From the NCBI GenBank assembly GCA_012221805.1, contig CP015195.1, positions 2,031,771 through 2,095,770 on the forward strand: a stretch of 64,000 nucleotides of DNA, in the 5' to 3' direction. The notes under the pieces were generated by a model, which ran no database searches, was not told where the DNA came from, and saw nothing but the letters and a program-made list of their open reading frames with translations. The position numbers and the translations under genes were made by a program. The stretch is from Pasteurellaceae bacterium RH1A. GTDB lineage: Bacteria; Pseudomonadota; Gammaproteobacteria; Enterobacterales; Pasteurellaceae. Of this stretch, positions 59,159-64,000 are shown in pieces (positions within the stretch are counted from its first letter, which is position 1; the number at the start of each line of letters is the position of its first letter).

Positions 59159-59357
59159 AAATTTCTCCACGTTAAGAAAGTGTCTTTGCCTTTTTCGCAA
59201 GCCTTGGATTGTAACGATTTCGTTACCGTTTGGCTAGCCATTTCCTTGCAAAAAATTGCTCAAAAGCAACCGCTTGCCTACCTAGCACATCAATACCCAA
59301 ACAAGCGGACAAAAAATCAGGTTATTTTGCAAAAATTGTGACTTTCTTCACATTTCC

Positions 59358-59386
59358 CTTGAAAAGGGCTTGACAAACCCCATTTA
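59358..59386 (+). promoter_or_regulatory. Sigma-32 heat-shock promoter of clpB
   Basis: CTTGAAA (59358-59364), a 13-base spacer and CCCCATTTA (59378-59386) match the sigma-32 consensus CTTGAAA / CCCCATnT at every defined position. It lies about 50 bases before the clpB ATG. Confidence 0.88.
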
Positions 59387-59439
59387 AGGTTTCGTTGATG
59401 AGGGGATTGTCCCCAACATCGAAGAATTAAGGAAAGATC

Positions 59440-62019
59440 ATGAACATTGATAAATTTACCAGCAAATTTCAAGAAGCCATTGCCGAGGCCCAATCTTTGG
59501 CGGTTGGCAAGGATCATAACTATATCGAACCCGCTCATTTACTTTTAGCCCTGCTTAAGCAAGAAGGAGGTTCGGTTGCTCCGCTCTTTACGGCCTTAAA
59601 GGTCAATACGAGCCACTTAAAAAGTGAATTGGAAGCCCTTTTAAACCGCCTGCCGCAAGTACAAGGGGGAGTCAATACCCAACCTAGCCAGCAGCTCTTC
59701 CGCCTGCTCAACCAGTGCGATAAGTTGGCACAAGAAAAGGGCGACAGCTTTATTTCGTCTGAACTCTTTGTGCTGGCCGCCCTTGAGGACACAGGCGATT
59801 TAGGCCGCTTACTTAAAAAATTAGGCTTGAACAAGGCGAATGTAGATCAGGCCATCAACCAAATTCGTGGAGGGGAAAAAGTGAATAATCAAAATGCCGA
59901 AGAAACCAGACAAGCACTTAGCAAATATACCATCGACCTAACCGAACGCGCCCGTGCGGGCAAGCTGGATCCTGTGATTGGCCGAGATGAAGAAATCCGC
60001 CGAGCCATTCAGGTGCTGCAACGCCGCACTAAAAACAACCCTGTGTTGATTGGGGAACCAGGCGTGGGTAAAACCGCCATTGTTGAAGGCCTAGCCCAGC
60101 GGATTGTGAACGGCGAAGTGCCAGAAGGCTTGAAGAACAAGCGGGTTCTCTCTCTGGATATGGGCGCCCTCATTGCAGGGGCCAAATATCGGGGCGAGTT
60201 TGAAGAACGCCTTAAAGCCGTGCTTAACGAGCTGGCCAAGGAAGAGGGGCAGGTTATCCTCTTTATTGATGAAATCCATACCATGGTTGGAGCCGGCAAA
60301 ACAGACGGAGCAATGGATGCGGGCAACTTGCTCAAGCCAAGCCTAGCCCGTGGTGAGTTACACTGTGTGGGGGCGACAACCCTAGACGAATACCGCCAAT
60401 ATATCGAAAAGGATGCCGCTCTTGAACGCCGTTTCCAAAAGGTTTTGGTGGATGAACCGACTGTGGAAGACACCATTGCCATCTTGCGTGGCCTGAAAGA
60501 ACGCTATGAGATCCACCACCACGTGCAGATCACAGATCCAGCCATTGTGGCAGCGGCAACCCTATCCCACCGCTATATTAGCGACCGCCAGTTGCCAGAC
60601 AAGGCCATCGATCTGATTGATGAAGCGGCTTCCAGCCTACGGATGGAAATTGATTCCAAACCTGAACCGCTTGATAAGCTGGAACGTCGCATTATCCAGC
60701 TCAAGCTGGAACGCCAGGCTCTACAAAAAGAAGAGGACGAGGCCAGCCGCCAGCGACTTGCAAAATTAGACGAGGAAATGACCGCTAAGGAGCGGGAATA
60801 TGCTGAGCTAGAAGAGGTCTGGAAGGCAGAAAAATCTGCCCTACTTGGCACGCAACATATCAAGACCGAGCTGGAAAATGCCCGCATTGCCATGGAACAG
60901 GCTCGGCGGGAAAGCAATTACGAGAAGATGTCGGAATTGCAATATGGCGTGATTCCAAGCCTAGAAAAACAGCTCAAAGAAGCTCAGGAGCGTGAGGAAC
61001 AGGGCAGCGAAAACCACCTACTCCGCACCAAGGTAACAGATGAAGAGATTGCTGAAGTCCTGTCCAAGGCCACGGGGATCCCTGTGTCTAAGATGATGGA
61101 GGGCGAAAAAGAGAAGTTACTGCGTATGGAAGAGGCCTTGCACAAACGAGTGATCGGCCAAAATGAAGCTGTCGATGCCGTGGCCAATGCCATTCGCCGC
61201 AGCCGTGCGGGGCTGTCAGACCCCAATAAGCCGATTGGATCCTTCCTCTTCCTCGGCCCAACAGGGGTGGGTAAAACCGAGCTTTGCAAGACCTTGGCCA
61301 ACTTCCTCTTTGATGATGAAGATGCGATGGTGCGGATCGATATGTCAGAGTTTATGGAAAAACACAGCGTTTCTCGCCTAGTAGGTGCGCCTCCGGGCTA
61401 TGTGGGCTATGAAGAAGGCGGTTACTTAACCGAAGCCGTCCGACGCCGCCCTTATTCCGTAGTGCTTTTGGACGAGGTGGAAAAGGCTCACCCAGATGTC
61501 TTTAACATCCTGCTCCAGGTGCTAGACGATGGCCGTTTAACTGATGGCCAGGGCAGAACCGTGGACTTCCGCAATACCGTGGTGATTATGACCTCCAACC
61601 TAGGATCGCATTTAATCCAAGAGCACGCCCACCAGGGCTATGAGGCGGTCAAGGCCATGGTGATGGAAATTGTCGGCCAACACTTCCGCCCAGAGTTTAT
61701 CAACCGGATTGATGAGACTGTGATGTTCCACTCCCTTGGCCAAGAGCATATCCGCTCCATTGCCAAGATCCAGCTCCAACGGCTGATTAACCGTATGGCT
61801 AACCGAGGCTACCAAGTGCAGGTATCCGATGCCGCCCTAGATCACATCGGCCAAGCAGGCTTCGACCCACTCTTCGGGGCCAGACCGCTTAAACGGGCTA
61901 TTCAACAAGAGCTGGAAAACCCATTGGCCCAAGAGATCCTCTCTGGTCGCTTACTACCAAATAAATTGGTGGTGGTTGATTATGTTGATGGGAAGGTTGT
62001 GGCTAAGCAAGAGGGCTAG
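59440..62019 (+). CDS. clpB: ATP-dependent chaperone ClpB
   Basis: This Hsp100 disaggregase has 859 residues. The double Clp N-terminal domain (1-145) is followed by the first AAA+ module (Walker [10 protein letters not shown] near residue 205; Walker [12 protein letters not shown]), the coiled-coil middle domain (about 405-525, charged heptads) and the second AAA+ module (Walker [10 protein letters not shown] near residue 606; [27 protein letters not shown]). Its length matches E. coli ClpB (857). It works with DnaK to rescue aggregates. A perfect sigma-32 promoter precedes it, and a terminator follows. Confidence 0.98.
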   Translation: MNIDKFTSKFQEAIAEAQSLAVGKDHNYIEPAHLLLALLKQEGGSVAPLFTALKVNTSHLKSELEALLNRLPQVQGGVNTQPSQQLFRLLNQCDKLAQEKGDSFISSELFVLAALEDTGDLGRLLKKLGLNKANVDQAINQIRGGEKVNNQNAEETRQALSKYTIDLTERARAGKLDPVIGRDEEIRRAIQVLQRRTKNNPVLIGEPGVGKTAIVEGLAQRIVNGEVPEGLKNKRVLSLDMGALIAGAKYRGEFEERLKAVLNELAKEEGQVILFIDEIHTMVGAGKTDGAMDAGNLLKPSLARGELHCVGATTLDEYRQYIEKDAALERRFQKVLVDEPTVEDTIAILRGLKERYEIHHHVQITDPAIVAAATLSHRYISDRQLPDKAIDLIDEAASSLRMEIDSKPEPLDKLERRIIQLKLERQALQKEEDEASRQRLAKLDEEMTAKEREYAELEEVWKAEKSALLGTQHIKTELENARIAMEQARRESNYEKMSELQYGVIPSLEKQLKEAQEREEQGSENHLLRTKVTDEEIAEVLSKATGIPVSKMMEGEKEKLLRMEEALHKRVIGQNEAVDAVANAIRRSRAGLSDPNKPIGSFLFLGPTGVGKTELCKTLANFLFDDEDAMVRIDMSEFMEKHSVSRLVGAPPGYVGYEEGGYLTEAVRRRPYSVVLLDEVEKAHPDVFNILLQVLDDGRLTDGQGRTVDFRNTVVIMTSNLGSHLIQEHAHQGYEAVKAMVMEIVGQHFRPEFINRIDETVMFHSLGQEHIRSIAKIQLQRLINRMANRGYQVQVSDAALDHIGQAGFDPLFGARPLKRAIQQELENPLAQEILSGRLLPNKLVVVDYVDGKVVAKQEG

Positions 62020-62063
62020 TTAGGGCTGACAAGCGGTCTAAATCCGTAAAAAAGCTGCAAAAT

Positions 62064-62098
62064 AAAATCGCTAGGTTGAAAAATCTAGCGATTTTTTT
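62064..62098 (+). terminator. clpB Rho-independent terminator
   Basis: The stem AAAATCGCTAG/CTAGCGATTTT with a 10-base loop and a T run, 45 bases behind clpB, follows an uptake signal at 62029. Confidence 0.9.
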
Positions 62099-62147
62099 AT
62101 TATACTGGCCACCTTATCGGCACAGATCTTCAGAGCCAGGAGCCAAA

Positions 62148-63593
62148 ATGAAACTTAAAAACCCCCATCTTTTCAAACAAGCCTGCTACATCAACGGCCA
62201 GTGGGTAACAGCGCAAGGGCAAGCTGGAATTGAGGTGGTTAATCCCGCCACCCAGCAAATCTTAGGCACTATCCCAAATTTAGGGCGAGCAGAAGCCTTA
62301 CAAGCAGTGGAAGCCGCCAGCCTGGCCTTTTGTGCTTGGAAGAAGAAAACTGCCAAAGAGCGTAGCCAGATCCTGCGCCGTTGGTTTGATTTGATTATGC
62401 AGAACCAAGATGACCTGGCCCTGCTCCTTACCCTTGAACAGGGTAAGCCTTTGGCAGAGGCCAAGGGCGAAATTGCCTATGGAGCAGCCTATATTGAGTG
62501 GTTTGCCGAGGAGGCCAAGCGGATTTATGGCGATACCATTCCTGCCTCATCCTCCCAGGGGAAAATTATCGTCACGAAAGCACCTATTGGCGTGTGTGCT
62601 GCCATTACCCCTTGGAATTTCCCCAACGCCATGATTACCCGTAAGGCTGCCCCCGCCCTGGCCGCAGGCTGTAGCTTTATTATCCGCCCAGCCTCGCAAA
62701 CGCCTTATTCTGCGCTTGCCCTGGCTGTCTTAGCCGAAGAAGCAGGCATTCCTAAAGGCGTTTTTAACGTGATTACAGGCCATGCTCATGAGATCGGCAA
62801 GGTGCTGACCGAAGATGACAGGGTCAAAAAATTTAGTTTTACCGGCTCAACCCAAGTCGGCCGCCAACTTATGGCGCAATCGGCCTCTACTATCAAAAAG
62901 GTCTCCCTAGAATTGGGCGGCAATGCACCTTTTATTGTCTGTGACGATGCAGACCTGGATAAGGCAGTAGAAGGTGCCATCGCCTCTAAATTCCGCAATG
63001 CGGGCCAAACCTGCGTCTGTGCCAACCGTTTTTATGTACAAGCAGGTGTTTATGAGGCATTTCTTGCAAAATTTAGCCAGGCAGTCAGTAAACTTTCCAC
63101 TGGCGACGGCACTCAGCCACAAAACCAAATCGGCCCCTTAATTGATGAAAAAGCCGTCCTTAATGTCGAAGCCTTATTAGCAGATGCTCTGGCTCAAGGC
63201 GGGAAAGTTATCACAGGTGGAAAACGCCTAGAACAAAGCCTCTTCTTTGAACCCACCATCATCGCCAAGGCAACCCCTGCAATGCGCCTGGCCAAGGAAG
63301 AAATTTTCGGCCCACTTGCACCTATTTTCAAATTTGATCACCTTGATGAGGTTATCCAGCAGGCCAACGACACAGAATATGGCCTTGCAGCCTATTTCTA
63401 TGCCCAAAACATCAGTACTATTATGCAGCTTTCTGATGAATTAGAATACGGCATAATCGGCATCAACACAGGCCTCATTTCCAACGAAGCCGCCCCTTTC
63501 GGCGGCCTTAAACAATCAGGCCTGGGCCGTGAGGGATCCAAATACGGAATTGAGGAATATGTTGAGATTAAGTATTTGGCTTTGAGTTATTAA
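62148..63593 (+). CDS. gabD: NAD(P)-dependent succinate-semialdehyde dehydrogenase-like aldehyde dehydrogenase
   Basis: This aldehyde dehydrogenase has 481 residues. The cofactor-binding AITPWNFPNAMITRKAAPALAAG and FTGSTQVGR, the catalytic glutamate in SLELGGNAPFIV and the catalytic cysteine in GQTCVCANRFY are all present. EIFGPLAPIF and PFGGLKQSGLGREGSKYGIEEY at the end are typical of the GabD subgroup. The usual substrate is succinate semialdehyde, but other aldehydes are possible, as no gabT is adjacent. I start at the ATG at 62148 (MKLKNPHLF), with GGAGCC upstream; the longer frame overlaps the clpB terminator. Confidence 0.88.
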   Translation: MKLKNPHLFKQACYINGQWVTAQGQAGIEVVNPATQQILGTIPNLGRAEALQAVEAASLAFCAWKKKTAKERSQILRRWFDLIMQNQDDLALLLTLEQGKPLAEAKGEIAYGAAYIEWFAEEAKRIYGDTIPASSSQGKIIVTKAPIGVCAAITPWNFPNAMITRKAAPALAAGCSFIIRPASQTPYSALALAVLAEEAGIPKGVFNVITGHAHEIGKVLTEDDRVKKFSFTGSTQVGRQLMAQSASTIKKVSLELGGNAPFIVCDDADLDKAVEGAIASKFRNAGQTCVCANRFYVQAGVYEAFLAKFSQAVSKLSTGDGTQPQNQIGPLIDEKAVLNVEALLADALAQGGKVITGGKRLEQSLFFEPTIIAKATPAMRLAKEEIFGPLAPIFKFDHLDEVIQQANDTEYGLAAYFYAQNISTIMQLSDELEYGIIGINTGLISNEAAPFGGLKQSGLGREGSKYGIEEYVEIKYLALSY

Positions 63594-63678
63594 ATTTGAG
63601 CCATTTATGCAGCGGGTTGAGGCTGATCCGAGTGTAGATGCTGTACGAGTGCAGGAAGGATTGAAAGGATAGGTTCAC

Positions 63679-63723
63679 CAAGCGGTTGGGATTTGTGGTT
63701 TTCTTGCAAATCTCAACCGCTTG
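63679..63723. terminator. Inverted uptake-signal hairpin behind gabD
   Basis: CAAGCGGTTGGGATTTG and CAAATCTCAACCGCTTG form a near-perfect 17-bp stem with one mismatch. This is a terminator-like use of paired uptake signals, lying between gabD and the convergent rrn operon. No gene is visible in 63594-63784. Confidence 0.65.
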
Positions 63724-63740
63724 TCTTAAGTCTAGATAGC

Positions 63741-63772
63741 AAAAAACCGCTAAAGCTTTCACTCTAGCGGTT
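63741..63772 (-). terminator. rrn operon terminator behind 5S rRNA
   Basis: On the minus strand AACCGCTA and TAGCGGTT pair around a 12-base loop and are followed by a T run, directly after the 5S gene. Confidence 0.88.
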
Positions 63773-63784
63773 CTTCTTAATAAA

Positions 63785-63901
63785 ACCCTGATGGTGTCCT
63801 ACTCTCACATGGGGAAACCCCACACTACCATCGGCGTGACTGCGTTTCACTTCTGAGTTCGGGATGGGGTCAGGTGGTGCCACAGCACTATGGCCATCAG
63901 G
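63785..63901 (-). rRNA. rrf: 5S ribosomal RNA
   Basis: On the minus strand the gene begins CCTGATGGCCATAG and ends CACCATCAGGGT, so the terminal helix pairs. The conserved internal stretches CACCTGACCCCATCCCGAAC, TCAGAAGTGAAACG and GCCGATGGTAGTGTGGGG identify bacterial 5S rRNA. The ends may be off by a few bases. The 23S gene must lie to the right, beyond the window. Confidence 0.96.
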
Positions 63902-64000
63902 AAAATTCTTTTCTCTGTTGTTTTTTGTTTTTGTTCTTTTTTGTAATCAAGCTGAAAACCTAGTAGTCTTTGTTATTCGTTGTTTCTTCGTTTTTGCTTC
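63902..64000 (-). other. 23S-5S spacer (partial)
   Basis: A T-rich stretch with no coding potential and no tRNA. No 3' end of 23S rRNA is recognisable before the right edge, so the spacer is at least about 100 bases long. Confidence 0.7.

Noticed and set aside
60009..60482. 157-residue minus-strand frame inside clpB
   Set aside because: It is the antisense shadow of the first AAA+ module. The serine- and arginine-rich content is typical of such shadows.

Overview
This window comes from a chromosome of the family Pasteurellaceae (Gammaproteobacteria). The gene content, the conserved synteny and above all the many copies of the DNA uptake signal core ACAAGCGGT support this. That core is the variant known from the Actinobacillus pleuropneumoniae / Mannheimia subclade, not the AAGTGCGGT form of Haemophilus influenzae. 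I cannot name the species. The window is almost wholly core genome: I see no transposase, integrase, prophage or CRISPR array.

Layout. 1-3.0 kb: end of a DciA-like gene, an NlpE-like lipoprotein, yqaA, an isoprenylcysteine-methyltransferase-like gene and a very AT-rich orphan membrane-protein gene. 3.0-5.5 kb: four identical tRNA-Val(UAC) genes, gltX and two tRNA-Ala(GGC) genes, an arrangement shared with E. coli. 5.5-9.2 kb: ubiE-ubiJ, a TPR/glycosyltransferase-like gene with a 17-G tract near its 5' end (out of frame as written), and pnuC behind a CRP-site promoter. 9.2-13.5 kb: rodZ-ispG-hisS-yfgM. 13.6-17.7 kb: fbpABC ferric-iron transporter, with fbpB frameshifted twice. 17.7-22.7 kb: a Kef-type antiporter, then yajC-secD-secF. 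22.9-31.5 kb: ytfJ, recO, alr, an Fsr-type MFS pump, a GNAT enzyme, gapA, trpBA with a TrpR-type operator, and cnoX. 31.6-35.4 kb: mdh (frameshifted) divergent from argR, then yfcH, a small lipoprotein, an RNase T2 and a ferredoxin. 35.5-44.6 kb: pssA, ileS, a zeta-toxin module lying between ribF and ileS, ruvX, a DUF1016 nuclease, yqgE and rsmE (frameshifted). 44.7-50.6 kb: an isolated murF-mraY pair, phzF, a LOG-family gene, gpt and argE. 50.9-55.3 kb: hemCDXY. 55.3-63.6 kb: purA, a structured intergenic region, hflK-hflC, clpB with a sigma-32 promoter and a gabD-like dehydrogenase. The right end holds a 5S rRNA gene, the tail of an rrn operon that continues off the right edge on the minus strand.

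Three themes deserve attention. First, the poly-G tract has the hallmarks of a phase-variation switch, and a terminator-like hairpin lies directly before the same gene. Second, mdh, rsmE and fbpB each lose frame by exactly one base in or beside a homopolymer. Four events of one kind in otherwise intact genes point to base-calling error at least as much as to gene decay. Third, intergenic spaces carry non-coding repeats: uptake signals with a second element (TGCAAA) at a fixed 17-bp spacing, two families of REPIN-like paired palindromes, and a stem element around ACTTTCTTTG. I found no clearly new multi-gene system. The best candidates for something undescribed are the AT-rich orphan at 1.6-3.0 kb, the phase-variable gene at 7.0-8.35 kb and the nested structure at 56.68-56.95 kb.
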